From: Hyalangium ruber
Lineage (GTDB): Bacteria; Myxococcota; Myxococcia; Myxococcales; Myxococcaceae
Length of the DNA stretch: 64,000 bases
Direction of reading: 5' to 3'
NCBI RefSeq assembly: GCF_034259325.1
Contig: NZ_JAXIVS010000006.1
Span: 62,001-126,000 of the forward strand
Of this stretch, positions 39,684 through 48,385 are shown piece after piece (position 1 is the first letter of the stretch; every line of letters starts with the position of its first letter). Made by a program: the position numbers and the translations under genes. The notes beneath the pieces are model-generated. The model worked only from the letters and a program-made list of their open reading frames with translations, had not been told where the DNA came from and searched no databases.

Positions 39684-41258
39684 ATGGCGTCCGCTCTGTC
39701 TCCCGCTCCTGTGTCACCTCCCTCGTTCCTCTCGGCGGTGCCGGCGCCGGAGCATGAGCCGAGCACGCGGCTGCTCATCGGCCTGCTGCTCGTGGCGGCC
39801 CTGGTTCCTCGCCTGGTGGTGTTCCCCGTCAACGAGAACCGGTATGGGGACTCGGTGGTGCGCACGGAGCTGGCGGAGCGCTGGCTTGGCGCTCCCCATC
39901 TGATCGAATCCTTCCAGGACGGGGCGCTGCAGTTCGGGCCGCTGCACATCTACCTGGTGGGCGCCGCGCTGACGGTGCTGGAGCGGGAGCACGCGGGCCG
40001 TGCGGTCAGCCTGCTCTTCGGCGTGCTGTCCGTGGTGCCGCTGTTCGTGCTCACCCGGCGCTTCTTTGGCTGGCGCGCGGGGGTGTGGGCGGGGCTGGCC
40101 TTCTCCGTCTGGGGCATGCACCTGCAGTTCTCCACCACCGCGGGCAGCGAGGCGGTGTCCCTGTTCTTCATGCTCTGCGTCTTCGCGCTCTACGGGCAGG
40201 CGCTCGAGGAGCGCCGGTTCGGCCCCATCTTCGGGGCGGCGATGTTGCTGAACCTTGCCTGTGCGTTGCGCTACGACGCGTGGCTCTACATTCCACTGCT
40301 CGCGTTGCTGCCGATGTTGTGGGCGAGGGACCGGATCGCCGCCACCACGCTGGCGGTGGCGTTTGGCCTGCTGTGCCTGCCCTTCCCGCTGCTGTGGATG
40401 CAGGGCAACGAGCTGGCGCACAGCGACCCGTTCTATCCCATCAAGTTCATCGACGAGTTCCACCGGGACTGGGTGGCGAACTCCACGGTGGGGTGGAGGC
40501 AGTGGTGGTTCCGGGTGCAGAGCCTCTTCTTCTGGCCAGGGACGGCGGTGCTCACGCTGACGCCCGGGGTGGCGCTGCTGGGCATGGTGGGCATGGTGCG
40601 GGCGTGGCGGCAGCGGCCGGAGACGCGGTGGCTGGTGCTCGCGGCGCTCGTGCCGGCCGTGTTCTACACATTCCGGGCGGCGGTGCTGACCAACTTCGTG
40701 CCGCTGGGGCGCTTCGCGGTGACGCAGATCGTGCTGCTGCTGCCCTTCGTCGCGTACGGCTTCTCCGGCTGGGTGGGGGAGTGGGGGCCTCGGGCGCGCC
40801 AGGTGGTGGCGGGGATCACCGTCGCGCTCGCGGTGCTCATGCCCGTGGCGCTGGGGCTCTATACGTTCCGGGCCGATGGCGGCGTGCGGGAGGTGCTGCG
40901 TCCCATCAGCCCAACGTCCACCAACCTCCAGCCAGTGATGGGGGCCGCGCGATTCTTGAAGGAGGAGGTGGCCGCGAAGGGCGGGGCGGTGGTGCTCGAC
41001 AGCGATGCGAGCTTCCAGGACTTGCAGCTCGGCTTCTTCTCCGGGCTGCCGGATGAGCGCGTGGTTCGCCTGCGCTGGCCCGACTTCCGCGCGCAGTTGG
41101 AGACGGTACGGCCCGAGTACCTCGTGCGCTTCGATGAAGGCGGGCTCGTGCGCGAGCCAGGCGTGACGCTGGAGGGGCGGACCCTCACGCTCGGTGGCGT
41201 TGCGTATGAGGAGCTGGAGGGCTTCGCCCCGCCGGTACACGTCTACCGGCGTCGTTAG
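39684..41258 (+). CDS. GT39-like polytopic membrane glycosyltransferase
   Basis: The 524-aa protein has about ten hydrophobic helices and a short soluble C-terminal domain. Its first periplasmic loop carries an acidic pair, N-E-N-R-Y-G-D-S, followed by QDGALQFGPLHIYLVGA. This is the layout of PMT/ArnT-like (GT39/GT83) lipid-linked sugar transferases. It should move a sugar from a polyprenyl phosphate to a glycan, lipid or protein outside the membrane. The acceptor is unknown. The frame is open from 39519, but the first 55 residues of that longer version are low-complexity G/C-run sequence, so the ATG at 39684 is preferred. It overlaps the end of mltG by 4 bp tail to tail. Confidence 0.88.
   Translation: MASALSPAPVSPPSFLSAVPAPEHEPSTRLLIGLLLVAALVPRLVVFPVNENRYGDSVVRTELAERWLGAPHLIESFQDGALQFGPLHIYLVGAALTVLEREHAGRAVSLLFGVLSVVPLFVLTRRFFGWRAGVWAGLAFSVWGMHLQFSTTAGSEAVSLFFMLCVFALYGQALEERRFGPIFGAAMLLNLACALRYDAWLYIPLLALLPMLWARDRIAATTLAVAFGLLCLPFPLLWMQGNELAHSDPFYPIKFIDEFHRDWVANSTVGWRQWWFRVQSLFFWPGTAVLTLTPGVALLGMVGMVRAWRQRPETRWLVLAALVPAVFYTFRAAVLTNFVPLGRFAVTQIVLLLPFVAYGFSGWVGEWGPRARQVVAGITVALAVLMPVALGLYTFRADGGVREVLRPISPTSTNLQPVMGAARFLKEEVAAKGGAVVLDSDASFQDLQLGFFSGLPDERVVRLRWPDFRAQLETVRPEYLVRFDEGGLVREPGVTLEGRTLTLGGVAYEELEGFAPPVHVYRRR
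41231..41250. terminator. Hairpin at convergent glycosyltransferase/mltG ends
   Basis: GCCGGTA and TACCGGC make a perfect 7-bp stem with a 6-nt loop. It lies in the last codons of the glycosyltransferase gene and just beyond the stop of mltG, well placed to end the minus-strand transcript. Confidence 0.4.
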
Positions 41259-42310
41259 TTGCCCTGCTGGCGCTTCTTTCGGAAGAACTGCACCTGCCAC
41301 TCGTGTACGGCGGCCTCGTGGCACTCCAGCGTGGGGCAGAAGATGTGCGTGCCGTCGTTGCGGGAGACGAAGAAGAGATCCTCGCAGTCCAGCGGGCGCA
41401 GGGTGGCCTCTAGCGCGGCGGCTCCGGGGCTGGCGATGGGGCCCGGGGGCAGCCCCACCCGGGTATAGGTGTTGTACGGGTGCGCCGTCTCCAGGTCCTT
41501 CTTGGTGATGTTCTTCGAGTACACCCCGCGCAGCAGCCGCATCGCGTAGATGACCGTGGGGTCCGTCTGTAGCTTCCACCCCATCTTGAGCCGGTTGTGG
41601 AAGACGCAGGCGATGCGCGGACGCTCCTCGGGGGCGCCGGTCTCCTTCTCCACGATCGAGGCCAGGGTGAAGGCCTCCAGCACGTCCAGCTTCACCTCGT
41701 TCTTGCGCTGGGCGTTCGCGCGCCGGTACGCCTCCAGCGCGCTGGCCACCATCTTGGTGAGCACCGCCTCCTCGGTGGCCTTTCGCGTGAAGGTATAGGT
41801 GTCCGGGTAGAGGAAGCCTTCGATGGAGCCGGCCGGCACGCCGATGTCCGCCAGGAAGCGCCGGTCCGCCGCCAGCCGCTCCAGCTTGCGCAGGTCCAGC
41901 TTCAGCTCCGAGCTCGCGACGATGGGGAGGATCTCCTCGGCGCGCAGGCCCTCCGGCACGGTGAAGCGGTACGTCTTCACCTGACCGGAGACGATCTTCT
42001 CCAGGGCCTGCCCGGGGGTGAGCGTCCCGGTGAACTCGTACTCACCGGCCTGGAGCCGGGGGCCCAGTTGCTCCCGGCGGATATAGAGGTAGAGCAGGTC
42101 CGCGTCGGTGACGACGCCCGCCTCGGCGAGCAGCTGGGCCAGCCTCTTGGGGCCGGTGCCCGAGGGGATCTCGACGGTGGCTGCCGTGGGGAGGGTGACG
42201 GGGGCCGAGGCGAACGCGGTGATGCGCCGCTCGCGCAGGAAGTACCAGCCGCCGGCGGCCGCACCCGCGAGCACCCCGAGGACGAGCAGGGCGAGGAGCG
42301 CTTTCTTCAC
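41255..42310 (-). CDS. mltG: Endolytic murein transglycosylase
   Basis: This 351-aa protein is MltG/YceG. One N-terminal membrane helix (LLALLVLGVLAGAAAGGWYFL) is followed by a LysM-like part and the catalytic domain. The catalytic Glu is about residue 221 in I-V-E-K-E-T-G, followed by FHNRLKMGWKLQTDPTVIY. It cuts nascent glycan strands in the periplasm and so sets their length. The GTG start directly follows the TGA of ruvX with no gap, so translation is coupled. The MltG-RuvX neighbourhood is common in bacteria. Confidence 0.96.
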   Translation of the reverse strand: MKKALLALLVLGVLAGAAAGGWYFLRERRITAFASAPVTLPTAATVEIPSGTGPKRLAQLLAEAGVVTDADLLYLYIRREQLGPRLQAGEYEFTGTLTPGQALEKIVSGQVKTYRFTVPEGLRAEEILPIVASSELKLDLRKLERLAADRRFLADIGVPAGSIEGFLYPDTYTFTRKATEEAVLTKMVASALEAYRRANAQRKNEVKLDVLEAFTLASIVEKETGAPEERPRIACVFHNRLKMGWKLQTDPTVIYAMRLLRGVYSKNITKKDLETAHPYNTYTRVGLPPGPIASPGAAALEATLRPLDCEDLFFVSRNDGTHIFCPTLECHEAAVHEWQVQFFRKKRQQGN

Positions 42311-42763
42311 TCAGTACTCCGGGTCGAAGTCGTCGGCGTGGAGATCGGCGGCGGGCCGATGGGCGTCGAGCCAGCCCTGGAGGATGAACTGCGCGGCCAC
42401 CTGGTCGATGACCTGGCGGCGTTTGGCCCGGGTGAGGTCCGCCTCGAGCAGGGTGCGCTCGGCGGCCACGGTGGACAGCCGCTCGTCCCAGAACTCCACC
42501 GGCACGCCGAGCGCCTGTCCGGCCGTCTCCGCGAACTTCCGGGAGGCCTCGGCGCGAGGGCCCTCGCTGCCGTCCATGTTGAGGGGCAGCCCCACCACGA
42601 TGCGAGACACCTCGTGCTCGCGGACCAGCTCGGACAGCTCGGCGAGGTCCGCCTTGAGGTTGGTCCGCCGCACGGTCGTGATGGCCTGGGCGGTCAACCC
42701 GAGCCCGTCCGAGACGGCCACTCCGATGGTCTTGGTTCCCACGTCCAGGCCCATGGTCCGCAT
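42311..42763 (-). CDS. ruvX: Putative Holliday junction resolvase RuvX/YqgF
   Basis: This 150-aa protein has the RNase H-like YqgF fold. It starts MGLDVGTKTIGVAVSD with catalytic Asp7. It goes on with RIVVGLPLNMDGSEGPRA and the F-W-D-E-R-L-S-T motif, and closes with a D-Q-V-A-A acidic residue. Members act as a Holliday junction resolvase or in 16S rRNA 5'-end maturation, and the second role is better supported in Escherichia coli. It is the first gene of the pair with mltG. It diverges from the type III-like gene across 207 bp. Confidence 0.95.
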   Translation of the reverse strand: MRTMGLDVGTKTIGVAVSDGLGLTAQAITTVRRTNLKADLAELSELVREHEVSRIVVGLPLNMDGSEGPRAEASRKFAETAGQALGVPVEFWDERLSTVAAERTLLEADLTRAKRRQVIDQVAAQFILQGWLDAHRPAADLHADDFDPEY

Positions 42764-42970
42764 GGCCGCGGGACTCTAGTCGCAATCTCGCGCCGTGGAC
42801 TCCACCGTCCACGGCGCCGGACGGGTCTCGTTCAGCGGGAAACCTAACCGGCTGAATTCGCTGGAGGTGGCAGTCCCCAAGAGGTTCGGCACCCCGGCTG
42901 CAATGCGCATGGCCCGCCAAGGCGCGGCGACTGGCAGTTCCAACCTCTTACCCGCCGCGCGGGAGGCAAC

Positions 42971-44104
42971 ATGCTCGACTTCATCAAGAACGCAGTGAAC
43001 ACCCTGGCCGGGCCGATGGCGACCGCCGCCGACTTCGCCGGGGACAAGCTGGGGCTCCCCCCGCTGCTGACCAACTCCATCAAGGCCGTCGCCGGGGCGG
43101 TGACCGGCAATGTGATGCTGGCGGCCAGCGGTGCGATGGGCGTCGTCTCGGAGCTGCAGAAGAACCCGGCCGCTCAGACGGAGTTCTACCCGTGCAGTGA
43201 CATGATGCGGGCCCAGCAGGGCTACGCGAGTCCGGCGCAGACGTCCTCGGCGGCGGCCTCCAGCACGGGCACCCTGGAGCCCAGCGTCCTCGAGTACCGG
43301 GAGGCGCTCAAGACGATCGCCGCCAACTACGGCCTGCTCGACACGCTGTGCGGCAAGCAGAACGGGAAGTTCGACATCGCCACGCTCCAGGCGGCCTCCC
43401 ACCACCCGAACCTCTCGCCCGAGCTGCGCTCCGCGGCGCACTTCCTGCTCGGGCACCCCGAGTACCGCAACATGGTGGACACCGCCGGCGAGGGCGGTCG
43501 GGTGGACGGCACCATCAGCCAGAAGGACGTGCAGAAGGCGCTGAAGAAGGTGAACGACGACATCGCGCAGTACGGCGTCCGCCAGCCGTCGACCCCCGCG
43601 CCGTCCGTGCCGGCTCCCGCTCCCGCTCCGTCCACGCCGCCTGCGGGGACGTGCCCTCCGCCCGCGGGGACGTGCCCTCCGCCCGCGGGGACGTGCCCTC
43701 CGCCCGGTCAGCCGAGCACTCCCGTGCAGGGCACGCCGGTGCCGACGCCCCCGCCCTCCACGGGCGGCTCCGGCTCGGGCGTGAGCGACATCATCAACAA
43801 CCCGAACATGAGCATGGAGGAGAAGCTCCAGGCCATCCTCATGATGATCACCCGCGACACGGACGAGGAGATCCTCGGCGTGATGCAGGAGATGGCGAAC
43901 GTGCGGGGCGAGCGCGCCTCGCTGGGGACCGGACAGACGGACCCGTCGCGCGCCGCGAAGCTCGAGACGAGCATGGAGCAGCTCAACCTGCGCCTCCAGA
44001 AGCTGATGGAGAAGCGCAAGCAGATGTTCGACCTGATGAGCACGATCTCCTCGAAGTTCAACGAGATGGCGAAGGTGGCCATCCAGAACCTCGGCCGGGC
44101 CTGA
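42971..44104 (+). CDS. Putative type III secretion translocator/effector with HrpF/NolX-like domain
   Basis: The 377-aa protein has no signal peptide. Residues 1-60 include two small hydrophobic/amphipathic stretches (ITNSIKAV-like and VTGNVMLAASGAMGVV). Residues 105-195 follow the HrpF/NolX pattern: a helix (EALKTIAANYGLLD), N-G-K-F, SPELRSAAHFLLGHPEY, then a D-T-A-G-E-G-G-R-V-D-G-T-I-S-Q-K-D calcium-loop-like turn. A Pro-rich linker (206-265) with three Cys-containing repeats follows. The end (280-377) is a charged coiled coil typical of translocator or filament proteins. The next gene encodes a SycD/LcrH-like chaperone, the usual partner of translocators. GGGAGG precedes the ATG. No secretion-apparatus gene is in the window. 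The type III link is inferred from pattern and context. Confidence 0.7.
   Translation: MLDFIKNAVNTLAGPMATAADFAGDKLGLPPLLTNSIKAVAGAVTGNVMLAASGAMGVVSELQKNPAAQTEFYPCSDMMRAQQGYASPAQTSSAAASSTGTLEPSVLEYREALKTIAANYGLLDTLCGKQNGKFDIATLQAASHHPNLSPELRSAAHFLLGHPEYRNMVDTAGEGGRVDGTISQKDVQKALKKVNDDIAQYGVRQPSTPAPSVPAPAPAPSTPPAGTCPPPAGTCPPPAGTCPPPGQPSTPVQGTPVPTPPPSTGGSGSGVSDIINNPNMSMEEKLQAILMMITRDTDEEILGVMQEMANVRGERASLGTGQTDPSRAAKLETSMEQLNLRLQKLMEKRKQMFDLMSTISSKFNEMAKVAIQNLGRA
43637..43699 (+). repeat. Three tandem 21-bp repeats encoding PPAGTCP
   Basis: Three adjacent copies (43637-43657, 43658-43678, 43679-43699) differ by a single base and encode P-P-A-G-T-C-P each. They put three evenly spaced Cys in the linker of the type III-like protein. 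The near identity suggests recent expansion and possible length variation between strains. Confidence 0.85.
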
Positions 44105-44146
44105 GCCGCCATGGGACGCGTCATCAAATACCAGGGAGACACGACG

Positions 44147-44632
44147 ATGGAGATCCGGTCCGAGACGGTGGCGAGGCTGAAGGCGTTCGCGCGAGGCGAG
44201 GTGACGTGGGCGGAGGTGGAGGGGATGACCTTCGAGCAGGCGAAGGCCATCGCGCAGGTGGGCTGCGACCTGGCGGCGGCGGGGCGCTACGAGGAGGCGC
44301 GCGTGCTCTTCGAGGGGCTCGTGGAGGGCAACCCGAAGGACGCGGCCAGCCGGGCGGCGCTCGGCACCGTGTACCAGAAGCTGGGGCGGGTGCAGGAGGC
44401 CATCGCCGAGTACAACGCGGCGCTGGAGCGCGACCCGCGCAACCCGGTGGCGCTCGCCAACCGGGGTGAGCTCTACCTGCGCCAGGGCCAGCAGCAGGGC
44501 TTCACCGACATCGCCAACGCCGTGGAGGCGGACCCGCACGGAGAGACGGTGGCGGGGCGGAGGGCCCGGGCGCTGGTGAAAGCCATCACGCTGGTGGCGG
44601 TGGAGAAGATGAAGGAGGCGAAGCCGTCGTAG
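44147..44632 (+). CDS. TPR protein resembling type III class II chaperone (SycD/LcrH-like)
   Basis: From the chosen start the protein is 161 aa with three TPR units at about 35-135. Conserved phrases are MTFEQAKAIAQVGCDLAAA, then GRYEEARVLFEGLVEGNPKD, then GTVYQKLGRVQEAIAEYNAALERDPRN. This is the order and spacing of SycD/LcrH/IpgC chaperones that hold translocators before secretion. An earlier in-frame ATG at 44111 exists, but AGGGAG sits properly only before 44147. It follows the translocator-like gene in the same orientation by 6 or 42 bp. A general TPR protein is the alternative. Confidence 0.8.
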   Translation: MEIRSETVARLKAFARGEVTWAEVEGMTFEQAKAIAQVGCDLAAAGRYEEARVLFEGLVEGNPKDAASRAALGTVYQKLGRVQEAIAEYNAALERDPRNPVALANRGELYLRQGQQQGFTDIANAVEADPHGETVAGRRARALVKAITLVAVEKMKEAKPS

Positions 44633-44641
44633 TGCCGTTCG

Positions 44642-44700
44642 GCGGGTGGGCCTGGGAGGGAAGGTGGAGAGGAGGGTGGGCCCACCCGCTGGTGGCTTTT
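44642..44700 (+). terminator. Terminator after chaperone gene
   Basis: GCGGGTGGGCC (44642-44652) pairs with GGCCCACCCGC (44679-44689) over 11 bp, and GGGTGGGCCCACCC (44674-44687) is itself a 14-bp palindrome. TTTT follows at 44697-44700. It separates the plus-strand pair from the convergent M48 protease gene. Confidence 0.65.
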
Positions 44701-45896
44701 CAGGGCTGGGAGATGGCGGCGATGCGCTCGCCGATGGGCGGGTGGCTCATGCCCTTGAGCACCTGCCACCGAGGAGGCTCGGGGTCCATCTTGTTCACCC
44801 GGGCCGCCTTGACCAGCATCTGCCGGAAGGTGACGGGGTCACCTGTGAGCCGCAGGGCGAAGCGGTCGGCCTCGTACTCCCGCTCTCGGGAGAAGGCCCC
44901 CGAGATGGGGCCGAACACCGTCGTCACCATGAAGAACAGCAGCATGAGGGCCGGCACGGTGCGGATGTCCGCGAACTGGGTGGTGCCAAACCAGCCCCGG
45001 GAGGCGGAGAGCCGCAGCAGTCGGTCGATGATGAAGAGGAAGAGCACCAGCGCCAGCGAGGAGGCGATGCGGCCCGGCCACTTGGACTCATTCACGTGGC
45101 CGGCCTCATGGGCCACGGCGGCGAGGACCTCTCCCTCGGTGAACTCCCGCAGGATGACGTCGTTGAGCACGATGGTGCGCGTGGGCCCCTGGCCGGCGAA
45201 GTAGGCCTGCACGCGCTTGGAGACGACGGAGGTCTTCTCCACCACGATGTCCGCGAAGGTGATGTCCGCGCGTGCCAGCAGCGCGGTGAGCTGGGTGCGC
45301 AGGGGGCCGGCCTCCAGGGGCTTCTGCTCGTAGAAGAGGCGCCCGCGATACGGATCGATCATCGAGGAGGCCAGCAGCATCAGCACGGCCACGGGCACGC
45401 CCAGCACCAGCCACCAGCGCTTGATTCTGCGCGCCAGGCCGTAGAGGCCGAAGACCAGACACGCCACGAGCATGCACCCCATCGCCACGCCCTTGAACGT
45501 GTCGCCGAGGTAGCGCATCGGCGTGTACGTGGACATGCCGTAGCGGTGCTCGAGGATGTAGGAGAAGTACACGTCCGCCGGGAAGAAGAGGACGGTGAAG
45601 GTCAGCTGCAAGGAGAGGGCGAAGATGAGCGCCGCGCCCCAGCCGCTGCCGCCCCAGAGCCGGTCGAAGACCTTGAGGAACACGCGGCTGCCAGGCGCGG
45701 TGCGCAGGGCGCTGAACCGACGATCGAGCCGCGCGGCGGTAGCCTCGGCGAACCGGTGGTAGGGCTTGTTGAGCACCCCCAGCATGAGCCCCAGCAGTCC
45801 CAGGTTGATCAGGGGCACGACCGCGCTGCGGACGTACCACGGGAAGTGGTACTCCTTGATCTCGGCCAGTTGCTCGGGCGTGAAGATGGGGTCCAT
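44700..45896 (-). CDS. M48-family membrane metalloprotease (Ste24/CAAX protease 1-like)
   Basis: This 398-aa protein has the zinc motif H-E-A-G-H (His263-His267) and a later R-E-Y-E-A-D that gives the third ligand. About six hydrophobic helices surround it. The length and the TYTPMRYLGDTFKG region resemble the Ste24-like branch rather than the shorter HtpX. Such proteases sit in the inner membrane and remove damaged or stalled membrane proteins, or process prenylated peptides in eukaryotes. It follows a TPR lipoprotein gene by 68 bp on the same strand and may be the end of a four-gene unit that starts with the ArsA-like pair. Confidence 0.93.
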   Translation of the reverse strand: MDPIFTPEQLAEIKEYHFPWYVRSAVVPLINLGLLGLMLGVLNKPYHRFAEATAARLDRRFSALRTAPGSRVFLKVFDRLWGGSGWGAALIFALSLQLTFTVLFFPADVYFSYILEHRYGMSTYTPMRYLGDTFKGVAMGCMLVACLVFGLYGLARRIKRWWLVLGVPVAVLMLLASSMIDPYRGRLFYEQKPLEAGPLRTQLTALLARADITFADIVVEKTSVVSKRVQAYFAGQGPTRTIVLNDVILREFTEGEVLAAVAHEAGHVNESKWPGRIASSLALVLFLFIIDRLLRLSASRGWFGTTQFADIRTVPALMLLFFMVTTVFGPISGAFSREREYEADRFALRLTGDPVTFRQMLVKAARVNKMDPEPPRWQVLKGMSHPPIGERIAAISQP

Positions 45897-45964
45897 GGGC
45901 GGGACGAGAGGCTATGTCGCCTCCCCCCCATGTGCCTAGGTGGCCCCCGAGAGGGGCCTTTCGC

Positions 45965-47104
45965 TCAGGAGTGCGGCTCCGAGGTGGGTTGGGGCGGGGG
46001 AGTGGCGTCCGACTCGTTGTCCGCGTCCGCCAGCAGCAGCTCCTTCACCTTGCGCAGGCTCTCGCGCGTGCGGTCCACGAAGGTGTTCTGCGAGCCGATG
46101 CGCTCGGCGGCCTCCAGCGTCCGCTCGTAGATGTTGATCGATTTGGTGAGCAGCACGCGGATCTTCTTGCGCAGCTCCTGGCGGTACACCTGTGCCTCCT
46201 CCGCGTTGAGCTCCGGAGGGGCTGGCGAGTTCACCATGTGGTCGTACAGGTTCTCGTACATGGCGCCGATCTGCGCGCCCGCCGCCGTGGCCCAGTAGCC
46301 GTTGCCCACGCGGATGGAGCGCAGGTAGTGGCCCTGCGCCGACAGGAGCAGCTCGGCCTTGTAGTTGAGGTCCTCGGCCAGCTTGTCGCCGCCCCTCTTC
46401 GGGTCGAGCTTCACCGCCTCGTAGTGCAGCCGGTAGATCTCCCCGATGAAGAAGTGCGCCTGGGCCGGGAAGTAGTCGTCCACCTCGTCCTTGTCCGACA
46501 GCCCCTCGTAGGTGGTGAGCACCTTGCGCAGTGTGGCCTCGGCCTGCTCGGAGCGGCCCGCCTCCAGCTCACAGATGCCCTGCTGGACCTGCGCCTCCAT
46601 GCGGCGGCCCGCCGGGATGTCCTCGCGCGCGGCCACCTTGGCGAGCAGCGCCGCCGCCTCCTCGAAGCGCTCCAGGTGGTACTGCGTCTCCGCCACGCGG
46701 AACGCCGCATCCAGCGCGTCGTCCTGCCCCTTCTCCGCGTCCGCCAGCTCGACGAAGCGGTGGTAGGCGTCCTCCCACTCCTTGAGGCGCTGGTGCGCCA
46801 GCCCCGCGTTGTAGAGCGACGGGCGCCGGTGCGGGCTCTGCGGGTGGAAGTCCACCAGGCGCCCGAAGTAGCGCGCCGCCTGCTTGAAGTCTCCCGCCGC
46901 GAAGGCCGAGGTGCCTCCGGCGAACAGCTCCTCGTCGTTGAGCTTCTCCAGCTCGAGGTCCGCCGTCACCGTCACCGCGTCGAATTCGATCTCCTGCCGG
47001 CCCGGCTTGTCCTCTCGCACCGCCGTGCCCGTGGTGCGGCACCCGGCCAGTCCCATCAGGCCCACCACGCCCACCAGCAACCACCGTCGCCATGTGCCTG
47101 ACAT
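45965..47104 (-). CDS. TPR lipoprotein
   Basis: The 379-aa protein has a lipoprotein signal (lipobox GLAGC, Cys22) and a long array of helical TPR-like repeats from about 60 to 340. Examples are AGDFKQAARYFGRLVDFHPQ and GRSEQAEATLRKVLTTYEGL. Repeat proteins of this type, held at the envelope, usually organise protein complexes. Myxobacterial gliding and outer-membrane assembly machines contain such lipoproteins, but no specific role can be read. The ATG at 47104 gives the signal peptide, while a longer frame from 47218 does not. It lies between the ArsA-like genes (163 bp upstream) and the M48 protease. Confidence 0.85.
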   Translation of the reverse strand: MSGTWRRWLLVGVVGLMGLAGCRTTGTAVREDKPGRQEIEFDAVTVTADLELEKLNDEELFAGGTSAFAAGDFKQAARYFGRLVDFHPQSPHRRPSLYNAGLAHQRLKEWEDAYHRFVELADAEKGQDDALDAAFRVAETQYHLERFEEAAALLAKVAAREDIPAGRRMEAQVQQGICELEAGRSEQAEATLRKVLTTYEGLSDKDEVDDYFPAQAHFFIGEIYRLHYEAVKLDPKRGGDKLAEDLNYKAELLLSAQGHYLRSIRVGNGYWATAAGAQIGAMYENLYDHMVNSPAPPELNAEEAQVYRQELRKKIRVLLTKSINIYERTLEAAERIGSQNTFVDRTRESLRKVKELLLADADNESDATPPPQPTSEPHS

Positions 47105-47266
47105 GTGCGTCCTCTTGCTCAAGTTCACCGTCCAGGCCCTCCCGGGCCAGCGTTCCTCAGGACAGCGCCAACCCGCACAGGGTTCCGTTGCACCCGCGCG
47201 CCCCAGCTTAATCCCCACCGGGGCTTCTGGCTTCCCTGGCTGCCTGCCCGAAGAGTGGACATGCGC

Positions 47267-48385
47267 TCAGGGAAACGGCGTGTTCCCCAGCAGGAAGAGG
47301 CCCGTGCGCCACAGGGCTGTCAGGTCGTGAACGTCCAGGTCGAAGCGGGGCACCCGGATGATGGGCGTGCCCGGGCAGGCGGCCTCGAGCTGCTGGATGG
47401 CGGCGGCGTCCTGCTCGGCCAGCACCTTCAGCTCGTTCAGCGTCTCCACCATCTTGTCGCGGCGCGCGGGGGTGAGGCTCTCCGCTTCCTTCCACAGCTC
47501 CGGCGGCGGCAGGGGGTGGACGCGGTTGACCACCAGCGCCAGCACCTCCATCTGGTTCTGCTTCAGCAGGGAGTGGAAGTGCGTTACCTCGTCGAGCCGC
47601 TCCGAGTGCGGGCCGGTGACGAGGACGAAGCCCGTCTGCTTGTCCCTCAGCAGCTCGCGCACGCCCCGAGCGCGCTCCCGGAAGCCCTCGTTCATGGAGG
47701 AGATGGCCAGCATGAAGCTGGACAGCTCCTGGAGCGTCTCCGTTCCCGTGAACTTGGAGAGCGTCTTGGCCATGTAGCTGCTGCCGAGGTTGAAGAGCGA
47801 CAGGCCGAACTTGCCCGCCTTGAGCGCCGGCGCCAGCAGCCACTTGGCCGCCTCGTTGTCCAGGAAGTCCAGGATGCGGTTGGGCGCGTCCAGGAAGTCC
47901 AGCGCGTGCGCGGTGGGCGGTGTGTCCAGGACGATGAGCTCGTAGGCGCTGCGGCGGCGCAGGTCCCACAGCTTCTCCAGTGCGATGTACTCCTGGCTGC
48001 CAGCCAGCGCGGTGGAGAGCGACTGGTAGAAGCGGTTGCCGAGGATGCGCTCGCGCTGGTCGGGTGGGGCGAACCGCGTAATCAGGTCGTCCCACGTCTG
48101 CTTCATGTCCAGCATCATCGCGTACAGCGAGGCCTTGGGGTGGACGCCCAGGCTCTTGAGCACCGTGGCGGGCACCTGCGTCTCGGCGTTGCCCAGGGCG
48201 CTGAGCCCCAGGGCGTTGGCCAGCCGCTTCGCCGGGTCGATGGTACACACCAGGCTGGAGCGCCCATCCACCGCGGCACGCAGCGCCAGGGTGGCCGACA
48301 CCGTGGTCTTCCCCACGCCGCCCGAGCCGACGCAGACCAGGACGCGCTTGTTCGCCAGCGCGGCGGAGAGGGCCGTGTCGCTCAT
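47267..48385 (-). CDS. ArsA/Get3-family ATPase, second of a pair (atypical Walker A)
   Basis: This 372-aa P-loop ATPase belongs to the ArsA/Get3 group. The Walker A reads G-S-G-G-V-G-K-T-T, so the signature Lys of the deviant motif (K-G-G-x-G-K) is Ser. The rest is typical: V-C-T-I-D-P-A-K-R-L and V-L-D-T-P-P-T-A-H-A-L. Loss of the signature Lys suggests it works as a heterodimer with the neighbouring paralogue, which keeps that Lys. The mycobacterial Rv3679/Rv3680 pair, as I recall it, has the same arrangement. The start overlaps the other gene's stop (ATGA). A role in membrane-protein targeting or envelope homeostasis is plausible, while arsenite transport is unlikely. Confidence 0.9.
   Translation of the reverse strand: MSDTALSAALANKRVLVCVGSGGVGKTTVSATLALRAAVDGRSSLVCTIDPAKRLANALGLSALGNAETQVPATVLKSLGVHPKASLYAMMLDMKQTWDDLITRFAPPDQRERILGNRFYQSLSTALAGSQEYIALEKLWDLRRRSAYELIVLDTPPTAHALDFLDAPNRILDFLDNEAAKWLLAPALKAGKFGLSLFNLGSSYMAKTLSKFTGTETLQELSSFMLAISSMNEGFRERARGVRELLRDKQTGFVLVTGPHSERLDEVTHFHSLLKQNQMEVLALVVNRVHPLPPPELWKEAESLTPARRDKMVETLNELKVLAEQDAAAIQQLEAACPGTPIIRVPRFDLDVHDLTALWRTGLFLLGNTPFP

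Noticed and set aside
43637-43699. Tandem repeat as a CRISPR-like array
   Set aside because: Units are contiguous without spacers and in frame within a coding sequence.
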